Shown piece after piece: positions 44,141 through 52,336 of a stretch of 64,000 nt of DNA. The translations under genes were made by a program, and so were the position numbers. The stretch covers positions 124,001 to 188,000 of the forward strand of contig JAGVVD010000019.1 of assembly GCA_019135865.1 (NCBI GenBank), read 5' to 3'. The DNA comes from Elusimicrobiota bacterium (GTDB lineage Bacteria; Elusimicrobiota; Elusimicrobia; Elusimicrobiales; UBA9959). How positions within the stretch are numbered: the stretch's first letter is position 1; each line of letters begins with the position of its first letter. The notes beneath the pieces were generated by a model, which was not told the DNA's origin, did no database searches, and saw only the letters and a list, made by a program, of their open reading frames with translations.

Positions 44141-45370
44141 ATGAAGAAGACCTTTTTTACGCTTATCCTCGCCGCCTGCGCCGTCCCGGCGTCGGCCGGG
44201 GACTATCATATCTCGTATCTCTGGCATCCGGACCTGGCCGCCGTGACGGAATACAGGGAAAAGGTCGCCGGCCTGCTGGGCCGGGATATGGCCCGCCGCC
44301 TGCGCGTGGTGAAGGGTCAGGACAATTACGGCCTGGTCTACCCCCGCCGTGGGGGACTTGAGTCGGCCACCACCGTCGCCGCGCGTCATTCGCGCCTGCT
44401 GGCTGTCAAAGGCCTGGAAGCCGCCGTGGCGGTGCCGGCCGCCGACTGGCTGGACGCTCTGGCCCCGGCTCCGGCCCCGGCGCCGCCGTCCGCGCCCCCG
44501 CCCTCCGTTCCTCCCGCCAAGGCGGCGGTCCTCTCCGCCCTCGGCGGCAAGGTCGAATCCTACATAAAAGGCCTCCGCCGCCGCCGCATAGTGCAGTCCG
44601 ACGAGCGCACCGCCTGGGCGGTCTACGATTTCACCTCGGGCGAGAAAGTCGTCAGCATAAACGAGGACGTGCCGATGGGCGCGGCCAGCATGATAAAGCC
44701 TTTCATCGGCCTGGCCTGGCTGCACGAGGCCGCAGCCGGCCGCAAGCCCTACGGGGCGGGGGAACGGGGGCTGATGGAGGATATGATACGCGATTCCGGC
44801 AATGTCTCCGCCAGCCGGCTCATGCGCGGTCTGGGCGGGCCGGCGGCCGTGCAGCGCCTGCTTAAGGCCGGTTATCCCGCCATTTTCAAGGAGACCAGGA
44901 TAGTCGAGTACATCCCCGCCAACGGCCGGACCTACCGCAACCGGGCCTCCGCCCACGATTACAGCCGTTTCCTTTACGCCGTCTGGAAGGACGAGGTCAA
45001 AGGCTCGGAGGAGATAAAACGCCTTATGGGCCTGTCCAAACCCAACCGCCTCTATACCTCCGTGCCGGCCGTGCCCGGGGATACCGAGGTGATGGACAAG
45101 ACCGGTTCCACGGCCAGGCTCTGCGGCGATATGGGCATTATGGTGGCCCGCGACGCGGAGGGGAACCCGTATCCCTACATAATAGTCGGCATCATAGAGA
45201 AATCCCGCCCGGCCAGCGGCTACGCGGGCTGGATGCGTTCGCGCGGGAACGTCATACGCGCCGTCTCCGGCATGGTCTACGAGGAATTGTCCGCCGCGCA
45301 CGGCTTCGGCCCCGCCGCCGTGGCCGGGAGCGCCGGGGGGGGGCCGGGAGCGGCGGACGGCGGCTCCTGA
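44141..45370 (+). CDS. Exported serine hydrolase of the beta-lactamase/PBP fold
   Basis: A 409-residue protein with a signal peptide (KKTFFTLILAACAVPASAG). A Pro-rich linker (residues about 108-126) separates an N-terminal domain of about 85 residues from a class A beta-lactamase-like domain with all three active-site motifs: SxxK as ASMIKPF, SxN as DSGNVSA, and KTG as MDKTGST. The omega-loop Glu of true class A enzymes is not evident, so a peptidase or other hydrolase role is as likely as beta-lactam hydrolysis. The start at 44141 is chosen for the signal peptide; no SD is present. A Gly/Ala-rich tail ends the protein. Confidence 0.75.
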   Translation: MKKTFFTLILAACAVPASAGDYHISYLWHPDLAAVTEYREKVAGLLGRDMARRLRVVKGQDNYGLVYPRRGGLESATTVAARHSRLLAVKGLEAAVAVPAADWLDALAPAPAPAPPSAPPPSVPPAKAAVLSALGGKVESYIKGLRRRRIVQSDERTAWAVYDFTSGEKVVSINEDVPMGAASMIKPFIGLAWLHEAAAGRKPYGAGERGLMEDMIRDSGNVSASRLMRGLGGPAAVQRLLKAGYPAIFKETRIVEYIPANGRTYRNRASAHDYSRFLYAVWKDEVKGSEEIKRLMGLSKPNRLYTSVPAVPGDTEVMDKTGSTARLCGDMGIMVARDAEGNPYPYIIVGIIEKSRPASGYAGWMRSRGNVIRAVSGMVYEELSAAHGFGPAAVAGSAGGGPGAADGGS

Positions 45371-45383
45371 GCCGCTTTTTTAT

Positions 45384-45428
45384 TTGACAAACGTTTGGCT
45401 ATTTGGCAAAATAGCCAAATGAAACAGG
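45384..45428 (+). promoter_or_regulatory. Promoter and ArsR operator of the arsenic operon
   Basis: TTGACA (45384-45389), 17 bases, CAAAAT (45407-45412), then six bases to the ATG at 45419: a leaderless promoter. A near-perfect inverted repeat, TTTGGCTATTT and AAAATAGCCAAA around GGC, spans the -10 box and start codon, where ArsR would block transcription. Confidence 0.8.
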
Positions 45429-45706
45429 ACCTCAAGACCCGCTACGCCGCCCAGGCCGCCGTCATAAAGGCGATGGCCCATCCGACCCGCCTGCTGATAC
45501 TCAATTCGCTCAAAAAAAGGGAGACCTGCGTCTGCGAGCTGCGCGACCTGGTGGGGGACGATATCTCCACCGTCTCCAAACACCTGCTGGTGCTCAAAAG
45601 CGCCGGCCTGGTGGCCGCGCGCCGGGAGGGGAACTGGCTTTACTACCGCCTGACCTGCCCCTGCGTGATGGACTTCGCCAGGTGCATCGCGGGGATCGCC
45701 GGATGA
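45419..45706 (+). CDS. arsR: ArsR-family metalloregulator
   Basis: A 95-residue winged-helix repressor. The DNA-binding helix is DDISTVSKHLLVLKSAGLVA. A metal site is suggested by KKRETCVCELRDL (the C-x-C of classic ArsR proteins), with two more cysteines near the C-terminus (LTCPCVMDFARC). As(III) binding would release it from the operator just upstream. The ATG at 45419 is preferred over one at 45395 because the promoter places the transcript start here. It overlaps the permease start by four bases. Confidence 0.92.
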   Translation: MKQDLKTRYAAQAAVIKAMAHPTRLLILNSLKKRETCVCELRDLVGDDISTVSKHLLVLKSAGLVAARREGNWLYYRLTCPCVMDFARCIAGIAG

Positions 45707-47004
45707 ACCTTAAAGAGGAATGGCGCGCCCTGGCCGGCTTCGCGGCGGCCTTCTTCCTTTTCTACTTCCTGCCGGTGGGGACGGTCCGCTTCGACGGCGC
45801 TTTGACCGAGGCCCTGGAGCTGACCAAATGGTACGTGCGCGAGCACGTGGTCCTCTGCCTGGTCCCGGCCCTTTTCATAGCGGGCGGAATAGCCGCTTTC
45901 GTCAGCCAGGCCTCGGTGCTCAGGTATTTCGGCGCCCGCACCAATAAATTCCTCTCTTACGGGGTGGCCTCGGTGTCCGGCGCCATACTGGCCGTCTGCT
46001 CCTGCACGGTGCTGCCGCTCTTCGCCGGCATCTACAAGCGCGGCGCGGGGCTGGGCCCGGCCATCGCTTTCCTCTATTCCGGCCCGGCCATAAACATCCT
46101 GGCCGTAGTTCTGACGGCCCGCGTGCTGGGCTTCGAACTGGGCGCGGCGCGCGCGATAGGCGCCGTGGTATTCAGCCTGGTCATCGGCCTGTCCATGCAT
46201 TTCATGTTCAGGAGCGAGGAACACGCCAAGGCCAAAGCGCAGGCCGAACTGCCGGAACCGGAAGTGAAGCGTCCGCTGTGGCGGACCTCCCTGTACTTCG
46301 CCTCGATGGCCGCCATACTCATCTTCGCCAACTGGGCCGAAGCCGGTCCTTCCGACCGCGTCTTTCACGCCATATACTCCGTCAAATGGCCGCTGACCGC
46401 TCTCGCCGCCGCCGCGCTGGGGCTTATGCTCCGGTACTGGTTCGGCGCCGATAAGAAGAAGATGGGCCTGCTGTCCGGAACCGTGATAGTCCTCTCCATA
46501 ATATTCAAAGAAAACCCCGTTATTCCTTTCTCCGCCGGGTTCATAGGACTTTCATGGGTGCTCAATACCTCCGGCGAGGGGGAACTCCATGACTGGTTCG
46601 CCTCGGCCTGGGACCTGTCCAAGCAGATCTTCCCGCTGCTCATAGCCGGCGTGCTGGTATCGGGCTTCCTGCTGGGGCGCCCCGGCCACGAGGGCCTGAT
46701 CCCCTCGCATTGGGTGGGCTGGGCCGTAGGCGGCAATTCCTTCGCCGCCAATTTCTTCTCTTCACTGGTAGGGGCGTTCATGTACTTCGCCACGCTTACC
46801 GAAGTCCCGATATTGCAGGGCCTGCTGGGCGCCGGCATGGGAAAGGGCCCCGCGCTCGCGCTGCTGCTGGCCGGCCCGGCGCTCTCGCTGCCCAGTATAC
46901 TGGTGCTCAGGAGCGTGATGGGCCTTAAGAAGACGGCGGCCTATGTCGCGCTGGTGGTGACGATAGCCACGTTCACCGGCATGTTCTACGGGCGCTATTT
47001 CTAG
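45703..47004 (+). CDS. arsP: ArsP-type (UPF0718/DUF318) permease
   Basis: A 433-residue protein with about ten membrane helices. The family features are clear: ISGAILAVCSCTVLPLFAGI-like (here VSGAILAVCSCTVLPLFAGI, with the paired cysteines) and LYSGPAINILAVVL in the first half, and GNSFAANFFSSLVGAFMYFA and EVPILQGLLGAGMGKGPALA in the second. ArsP members export trivalent organoarsenicals such as MAs(III). Its place directly after arsR, with arsM in the same operon, supports this. Other UPF0718 members have unknown substrates. Confidence 0.82.
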   Translation: MNLKEEWRALAGFAAAFFLFYFLPVGTVRFDGALTEALELTKWYVREHVVLCLVPALFIAGGIAAFVSQASVLRYFGARTNKFLSYGVASVSGAILAVCSCTVLPLFAGIYKRGAGLGPAIAFLYSGPAINILAVVLTARVLGFELGAARAIGAVVFSLVIGLSMHFMFRSEEHAKAKAQAELPEPEVKRPLWRTSLYFASMAAILIFANWAEAGPSDRVFHAIYSVKWPLTALAAAALGLMLRYWFGADKKKMGLLSGTVIVLSIIFKENPVIPFSAGFIGLSWVLNTSGEGELHDWFASAWDLSKQIFPLLIAGVLVSGFLLGRPGHEGLIPSHWVGWAVGGNSFAANFFSSLVGAFMYFATLTEVPILQGLLGAGMGKGPALALLLAGPALSLPSILVLRSVMGLKKTAAYVALVVTIATFTGMFYGRYF

Positions 47005-47013
47005 GAGGACCTC

Positions 47014-47259
47014 ATGAAAAAGAAGATACAGGTGCTGGGCATGGGCTGTCTCAAGTGCAACCGTCTCTACGCCAACGCGGAGCTGGCGGCGAAGGAACTC
47101 GGCCTGGACTACGAGATGGAGAAGATCGACGATATCGACCGGATAGCCGACATGGGTGTGATGATCACTCCCGCGCTGGCCGTGGACGGAACGGTGCTGC
47201 TCTCCGCCAAGGTTCCGTCGGTGGAGGAGCTTAAAAAGCTGCTCGCGGAGTTCAAATGA
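47014..47259 (+). CDS. Thioredoxin-like small protein (redox-active disulfide protein 2 type)
   Basis: An 81-residue protein with a Cys12-x-x-Cys15 active site (LGMGCLKCNRL) and a thioredoxin-like fold ending in VPSVEELKKLLAEF. Such proteins commonly accompany UPF0718 permeases and ArsR, as here, and may hand thiols or arsenic to the permease. SD is AGGAGG. It overlaps the arsF-like gene by four bases. Confidence 0.88.
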   Translation: MKKKIQVLGMGCLKCNRLYANAELAAKELGLDYEMEKIDDIDRIADMGVMITPALAVDGTVLLSAKVPSVEELKKLLAEFK

Positions 47260-47798
47260 AGCGGCCCCCGGTACTGAAAGCGGCGCTTTTCACCTTCGTG
47301 GCGGCCGCGGCCGGCACGATGATCTACAGGGCGGCCACCTCTCCGTGCTGCGATAAAGAGCCGCCCGCTTCCGCGATTTCGGAAGCCGCCCCCGCCGCCG
47401 CGGCGCCGGCCGTGAGTCCGGCCGCGCCGGTGAAAAAAAACGCGGCGCCCGCGGAGACCTCCAAAACCGCGCTGGTCTATTATTTCTACACCAGCGTCCG
47501 CTGCCGGTCCTGCGCCACGCTGGAGAAATACACCCGCGAGACCGTCGAAGCTGACTTCAGTGAGCCCTATAAAGGCTGGCGTGTGGAGTTCCGCGGCGTG
47601 AATCTGGACGAGCCGGGCAATTCCCATTTCGCCGGGGATTACAAACTGACCTCCAAGGCGGTTGTGGCGCAGAAATTCGAGGGGGACAGGCCGCTCGCCT
47701 GGAAAGAGCTGCCGGAGGTCTGGCGGCTGCTGGGCAACAAGGAATTGTTCAGAGGTTATGTCTCCGGAGAAATAAAGGACATGCTGGACGCCTCATGA
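47256..47798 (+). CDS. arsF: ArsF-type protein (nitroreductase subunit-like, thioredoxin fold)
   Basis: A 180-residue membrane-anchored protein. An N-terminal helix (LKAALFTFVAAAAGTMIYRA) is followed by a CC pair, an Ala/Pro-rich linker, and a thioredoxin-like domain with a CxxC motif (TSVRCRSCATLEKYTRET). This matches the family called ArsF in organoarsenical gene clusters, usually beside ArsG. It overlaps arsG by four bases. Function is inferred from family and place only. Confidence 0.8.
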   Translation: MKRPPVLKAALFTFVAAAAGTMIYRAATSPCCDKEPPASAISEAAPAAAAPAVSPAAPVKKNAAPAETSKTALVYYFYTSVRCRSCATLEKYTRETVEADFSEPYKGWRVEFRGVNLDEPGNSHFAGDYKLTSKAVVAQKFEGDRPLAWKELPEVWRLLGNKELFRGYVSGEIKDMLDAS

Positions 47799-48487
47799 CG
47801 GAAGGGCTCTGGGCGGCCGACGCTACGGCCCTGTGGACGGGAGTGCTCACTTCGGTGAGCCCCTGTCCGCTGGCCACCAATATCGCGGCGCTGACCTATA
47901 TCTCGAAGCACTCCGGCTCGCATAAGCTGGCCGTGCTGCTGCACGGCGGGATCTACGCGCTGGGCCGGGCGCTGGCCTATATCGTGATCGGCTTCCTGAT
48001 CGTCAAAAGCCTGCTCTCCGCGCCGGCTTTCTCCTTCTTCATGCAGAAATACGGCAACCAGGTCCTCTCTCCCGTACTGGTGCTGGCCGGCATGTACATG
48101 CTGGATATGTTCGGGCGCGGTTTCGAGGGCTTCAACGTTTTCGACCTGTCCCGGTTCAAGGCCGGGACCGGCTGGTTCTCCTCGCTGGCGATGGGAGGGT
48201 TGTTCGCGCTGCCTTTCTGCCCCATATCGGCGGCTCTCTACTTCGGCGTCATAATCCCGCTGGCCGCCGGCAATTCCGCGCCTTTCTCGCTGCCGCTGCT
48301 TTACGGTATCGGTACCGCCCTGCCCGTCATAGGCCTGGCCGTGGCGCTGGACTTCGGGCTGAAGAAGGTCTCCGCCATAACCGGACTGGCCGGGAGGTTC
48401 GAGCGTTATGCCAGGCCCGCCACGGGCTGGATCTTCGTCGCCGCCGGCCTCTACCTGGGGCTTAAATACATTTTCGGGATCATTTAG
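47795..48487 (+). CDS. arsG: ArsG-type efflux permease (DsbD/TauE-like)
   Basis: A 230-residue protein with six hydrophobic helices. The CcdA/DsbD-like pattern is seen in LTSVSPCPLATNIAALTYIS and GLFALPFCPISAALYFGVII, which place a conserved Cys in each half. The family is annotated as an aromatic-arsenical efflux permease. With the ArsF-like protein before it and arsM after it, a role in organoarsenical or thiol transport is likely. Confidence 0.82.
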   Translation: MTEGLWAADATALWTGVLTSVSPCPLATNIAALTYISKHSGSHKLAVLLHGGIYALGRALAYIVIGFLIVKSLLSAPAFSFFMQKYGNQVLSPVLVLAGMYMLDMFGRGFEGFNVFDLSRFKAGTGWFSSLAMGGLFALPFCPISAALYFGVIIPLAAGNSAPFSLPLLYGIGTALPVIGLAVALDFGLKKVSAITGLAGRFERYARPATGWIFVAAGLYLGLKYIFGII

Positions 48488-48495
48488 GAGGGACA

Positions 48496-49260
48496 ATGAA
48501 GGTTTCACACGTTAAAACCCGTTCGATGGTGCGCAAGGCTTACGGCATGGTAGCGAAAAAAGCCGTCTCCTGCTGCTCCGGTTCGTCCTGCTGCGGCGGG
48601 CCCGCTCCGTCGGCCTCCGAGGGGGAACTGGGGCTCTCCTGCGGCGACCCGGTCTCTTTTTCGAAGATAAGGAAGGGCATGACCGTGCTGGACCTGGGTT
48701 CCGGCGCCGGGAAGGACGTCTTCATCGCCGCGCCCAAGGCCGGCCCGAAAGGCAAAGTGATCGGCGTGGACATGACGCCGGCCATGCTGGCGCTGGCCAA
48801 AAAGAACGCGGCTAAATTCTCGGCGCGCACCGGCCTTAAGAACGTGGAGTTCCGCAAGGGCGTCATCGAAAGGCTGCCCGTGAAGGACGGCGAGGCCGAC
48901 CTCGTCATCTCCAACTGCGTCATCAATCTCTCCCCCGACAAGCCGGCGGTGTTCCGCGAGGCTTACCGCTCGCTCAGGCCCGGCGGCGCCATCGTGGTCA
49001 GCGATATCGTCCTCAACCGCGAACTGCCGCCCGCGCTCAAAAAGCACGCCGGGCTTTACGCCGCCTGCGTGGCCGGCGCGCTGCTCCGGAAGGATTACCT
49101 GGCGGCGATAAAGGCCGCCGGTTTCACCGGCGTGAAGCTGTTGTCCGACCGCCTCTACTCCGCTTCTGGGACCTGCACGGACCCCATAACCGACAAGGCC
49201 GGCAAGGCGCTGGAAGGCTCGGCCTCGAGCATAACCGTTTACGCCCGGAGGAAGAAATGA
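48496..49260 (+). CDS. arsM: Arsenite S-adenosylmethionine methyltransferase
   Basis: A 254-residue class I methyltransferase. The SAM motif is VLDLGSGAGKDVFIAA. The three cysteines expected for As(III) binding are present: Cys49 (LSCGDP), Cys141 (ISNCVINL) and Cys191 (AACVAGA); the 50-residue gap between the last two matches known ArsM proteins. An extra Cys-rich segment (SCCSGSSCCGG, residues 25-35) may trap arsenic first. The product, methylated arsenic, is a substrate for ArsP-type export. SD is AGGAGG. Confidence 0.95.
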   Translation: MKVSHVKTRSMVRKAYGMVAKKAVSCCSGSSCCGGPAPSASEGELGLSCGDPVSFSKIRKGMTVLDLGSGAGKDVFIAAPKAGPKGKVIGVDMTPAMLALAKKNAAKFSARTGLKNVEFRKGVIERLPVKDGEADLVISNCVINLSPDKPAVFREAYRSLRPGGAIVVSDIVLNRELPPALKKHAGLYAACVAGALLRKDYLAAIKAAGFTGVKLLSDRLYSASGTCTDPITDKAGKALEGSASSITVYARRKK

Positions 49261-49679
49261 AGCGGATACTGTTCCTCTGCACCGGCAATTCCTGCCGCAG
49301 CCAGATGGCCGAGGGCTGGGGGAGGAAACTGATGGCGGGCAGGGCCGAAGTGTTTTCAGCCGGCACCAGGCCCGGCACGGTGGACCCTCGCGCCATAAAG
49401 GTCATGGCCGAGGCCGGCGTGGACATCTCCGGCCACCGCTCCAAGCACGCCGACGAGTTCAAGAACGAGACCTTCGACCTGGTGATCACGGTCTGCGACA
49501 ACGCGCGCGAGAGCTGCCCCGTCTGGTTCGGCAAGGCGGAGAAGCTGCACCGCAGCTTCGAGGACCCGCCGCACCTTGCCAAAGAGGCGAAGAGCGAGGA
49601 AGAGGCGCTGGCGCATTACCGCCGCGTACGCGACGAGATACGGGATTTCGTTAAAGACCTGCTTAAAGGGGGGAAATAA
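49257..49679 (+). CDS. arsC: Thioredoxin-coupled arsenate reductase
   Basis: A 140-residue low-molecular-weight phosphatase-fold protein. The P-loop is Cys8-x5-Arg14 (CTGNSCRS); Cys80 and Cys87 ([12 protein letters not shown]) complete the relay typical of the Staphylococcus type, which uses thioredoxin. It reduces As(V) to As(III) for Acr3 export or ArsM methylation. It overlaps arsM by four bases and acr3 by one. Confidence 0.95.
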   Translation: MKRILFLCTGNSCRSQMAEGWGRKLMAGRAEVFSAGTRPGTVDPRAIKVMAEAGVDISGHRSKHADEFKNETFDLVITVCDNARESCPVWFGKAEKLHRSFEDPPHLAKEAKSEEEALAHYRRVRDEIRDFVKDLLKGGK

Positions 49680-50752
49680 TGGAAGGCGTCGTTAAAAAAC
49701 TTTCTTTCCTGGACCGCTACCTGACCCTCTGGATCTTCCTGGCCATGGGCGCGGGAGTGGCGCTGGGCTGGGCCTGGCCGGCCGCCGTGGCCGACTTCAA
49801 CGCGGCCTCCAGCGTCGGTACCACTTCCATCCCGATAGCCATCGGGCTCATCCTCATGATGTACCCGCCGCTGGCCAAGGTGAAATACGAGGAAATGCAC
49901 CGCGTTTTCTCCAACAAGAAAGTGCTGGCGCTCTCGCTCGTCCAGAACTGGCTGGTCGGCCCCGTCCTGATGACGGCGCTGGCGATGCTCTTCCTGCGCG
50001 ACAAGCCGGAGTACATGGTCGGCCTCATCATGATAGGCCTGGCGCGCTGCATAGCCATGGTCATAGTCTGGAACGACCTGGCCCGCGGCGACCGCGAGTA
50101 CTGCGCGGGTCTGGTGGCCTTCAACTCGGTGTTCCAGGTGCTGTTCTTCCCCGTCTACGCCTGGTTCTTCATCACGCTGGTGCCCGGCTGGTTCGGCCTG
50201 AAAGGCGCCGTGGTGGACATCACGATGGGGGAGATAGCCAGAAGCGTCTTTATCTACCTCGGTGTGCCGTTCATCGCCGGCGTGCTGACCCGGTTCTCGC
50301 TGATAAAGGCGAAGGGGAGGGAATGGTACGCGCATAAATTCATTCCGGTGATAAGCCCGCTCACCCTTATAGCGCTGCTTTTCACTATCGTCGTGATGTT
50401 CTCCATAAAGGGCGAGAATATAGTCCAAGTCCCGCTCGACGTGGTACGGACAGCCGTTCCGCTGCTGGTCTATTTCGTCCTGATGTTCCTGGCCTCGTTC
50501 TGGATGAGCCGCCGGGCCGGGGCGGATTACCCGGAATCGGCCACCCTGTCGTTCACGGCGGCTTCCAATAACTTCGAGCTGGCCATAGCGGTCGCCATAG
50601 CCACTTTCGGCATCGGCCACGGCGCGGCCTTCGCCGCCGTCATCGGCCCGCTGGTGGAGGTGCCGGTGCTGATAGGGCTGGTGCATGTCTCGCTGTGGAT
50701 AGGCCGGCGCTGGTTCGGCCGGCCGGGCCCGGACACGGCCCCGCCGCCGTGA
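49679..50752 (+). CDS. acr3: Arsenite efflux transporter Acr3
   Basis: A 357-residue protein with about ten membrane helices. The Acr3 hallmarks are present: [36 protein letters not shown] with the essential Cys124, and the late [20 protein letters not shown]. It exports As(III) using the proton motive force. It is the last gene of the operon; its start overlaps the arsC stop (TAATG). Confidence 0.96.
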   Translation: MEGVVKKLSFLDRYLTLWIFLAMGAGVALGWAWPAAVADFNAASSVGTTSIPIAIGLILMMYPPLAKVKYEEMHRVFSNKKVLALSLVQNWLVGPVLMTALAMLFLRDKPEYMVGLIMIGLARCIAMVIVWNDLARGDREYCAGLVAFNSVFQVLFFPVYAWFFITLVPGWFGLKGAVVDITMGEIARSVFIYLGVPFIAGVLTRFSLIKAKGREWYAHKFIPVISPLTLIALLFTIVVMFSIKGENIVQVPLDVVRTAVPLLVYFVLMFLASFWMSRRAGADYPESATLSFTAASNNFELAIAVAIATFGIGHGAAFAAVIGPLVEVPVLIGLVHVSLWIGRRWFGRPGPDTAPPP

Positions 50753-50826
50753 GGACCGCGGAAAACGCTTGAAAGGCGCGCCTGTATTTTGTGACAATAA
50801 GGGAAAGAGATTAGCAGGGGGAGAAT

Positions 50827-51741
50827 ATGAAACTCAGATCCGCTACCGTTGGTTTCGCCGCAGGTCTTACGGCCATGCTTTTCATCGCGGGCTGCGCCCG
50901 CAGGGACGAGGCGACCGTGGGCACGCCCGCCAATCCGCTGGTGGTCGTCCTGTCGCCGGCTTACGACCCCGCCTCCGCTCCGGACGCGCAGGAAACGCTG
51001 CGCAAGCTTCTGGAAGCCGCTTCGGGCCTCTCCGTCCAGCTGCGCGTGGCCCCCACCCAGGCCGAGGCCATCAACTCCTTCGCCGCCTCCAGGACCGACG
51101 CCGCCCTGCTGCGGCTGGAAGAATACCTGGTCGCCCGCCAGGAATTCGGCGTGACCCCCCGTCTGCAGGCCCTGAGGGCCGGCGGTTCCGCCGACTACGA
51201 TTCCGTCATACTGGTCCGCGCCGACAGGCCCGGCGGCCTCATGGACCTGGCCGGCGCCAGGGTGGGGTTCGTGGGTCCCTACTCTTTCAGCGGGTTCACC
51301 CTGCCCTCCATCTATCTGCGCAGGTCCGGCGGCAAGGTGGAGGCCCCGGTATTCGCGACGACCCACGACGAGAACGTCGCCCGCCTGGAGCGGGGGGAGA
51401 TAGACGCCGCCGCCACTTACGGCCGGCAGGCCCTGCGGCATAAGTACCTGAAGGTGCTGGCCGTGGCCGGCCGGGTCCCCAATGAACCCGTCGTTTTCCG
51501 GAAGAACCTGGACCAGGCCAAGCGCGAGAAACTGGCGACGGCTTTCCTGTCGCTCTCCGATACCAAGGAAGGCCGGAAAGCGCTGGGCGCCATGGCCGAT
51601 ATAACCGCTTTCCGCGCCGTGGACGCCTCGGTCTATAAGCCGGTGCATGACCTGATAAGGGCCGAAGGCAAGGCGGTCTACGACCTCATCCCGGACGGCT
51701 GGGACATTCACAGGCTCAATCAGCCCTACTTTCCGGACTGA
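50827..51741 (+). CDS. PhnD-like periplasmic binding lipoprotein, no cognate transporter
   Basis: A 304-residue lipoprotein (signal and lipobox AMLFIAGCARR) of the phosphate/phosphonate binding family: PLVVVLSPAYDPASAPD, the region around FVGPYSFSGFTLPSIYLRR, and IDAAATYGRQALRH. No ABC permease or ATPase is next to it. Related proteins (AioX, ArrX) bind arsenite or arsenate for signalling. The position 75 bases after acr3 makes oxyanion sensing possible, but the only Cys is the lipid-bearing one, so AioX-like arsenite binding is unlikely; phosphate or arsenate would fit better. SD is GGGGGAG. Confidence 0.8.
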   Translation: MKLRSATVGFAAGLTAMLFIAGCARRDEATVGTPANPLVVVLSPAYDPASAPDAQETLRKLLEAASGLSVQLRVAPTQAEAINSFAASRTDAALLRLEEYLVARQEFGVTPRLQALRAGGSADYDSVILVRADRPGGLMDLAGARVGFVGPYSFSGFTLPSIYLRRSGGKVEAPVFATTHDENVARLERGEIDAAATYGRQALRHKYLKVLAVAGRVPNEPVVFRKNLDQAKREKLATAFLSLSDTKEGRKALGAMADITAFRAVDASVYKPVHDLIRAEGKAVYDLIPDGWDIHRLNQPYFPD

Positions 51742-51819
51742 GCCCGGACCGGCGGACGGCGGCCTTCCCGCGGAAGCGGGAGGGCCGTTCGTTTTGGGGC
51801 TGAAAAACGCGCCGCCATG

Positions 51820-51828
51820 TGCTAAACT
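51820..51828 (+). promoter_or_regulatory. Extended -10 promoter of the receiver gene
   Basis: TGCTAAACT lies 16 bases before the ATG at 51845; CAGGAGAGG between them is the SD. Confidence 0.55.
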
Positions 51829-51844
51829 ATCAGGAGAGGCCGTT

Positions 51845-52258
51845 ATGAAGCACAAGGTCCTTATAATCGACGACGATCCCAATATCAGGCTGGTCCTGAA
51901 GGGGATCTTCGCGGGCTGCGAAATAAGCGAGGCGCAGGACGGCAAGGCCGGCCTGGCCGCGATAGCGTCGGTGAAGCCCTCCGTCGTGCTGCTGGACCTC
52001 AAGATGCCGGTGATGAACGGCATAGAGACGCTCAAGAAGATCAGGGAACTCTCCCACAGGCCGCTTATCTTCGTCCTTACCGGCAACGACGACGTGGAGA
52101 TCGCGATGAAGGCGCTGGACCTGGGCGCCTGCGGTTATATAACCAAGCCTTTCAGCCCCGGGGATATCAAGCGCGTAGTTTTCGCCGCGCTGGCCGAGAA
52201 AGAAGAACAGGACCCGCATCCCGACCGTTTCTGGCGGGTGGTGGGCAAGGACGAGTAG
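51845..52258 (+). CDS. Single-domain response regulator (CheY-like)
   Basis: A 137-residue receiver. The acidic pocket is IIDDDPN, the phosphorylated Asp lies in VVLLDLKMPVMNG, the Thr is in IFVLTGNDD, and the Lys is in GYITKPFSPGD. A tail of about 15 residues follows, with no output domain, so it must signal by protein contact. No histidine kinase lies in the window. It follows the PhnD-like gene but has its own promoter. Confidence 0.93.
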   Translation: MKHKVLIIDDDPNIRLVLKGIFAGCEISEAQDGKAGLAAIASVKPSVVLLDLKMPVMNGIETLKKIRELSHRPLIFVLTGNDDVEIAMKALDLGACGYITKPFSPGDIKRVVFAALAEKEEQDPHPDRFWRVVGKDE

Positions 52259-52286
52259 GGAGCGGGCATACCGTTCCCCGAAATGA

Positions 52287-52321
52287 AGGACCCCGGGCTT
52301 GCGGCCCGGGGTCCTTTTTTT
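52287..52321. terminator. Strong terminator between convergent genes
   Basis: AGGACCCCGGGC-TTGCG-GCCCGGGGTCCT (12-bp stem) followed by six to seven T on the plus strand. Confidence 0.93.
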
Positions 52322-52336
52322 GGTCCTTCGCCTTTC

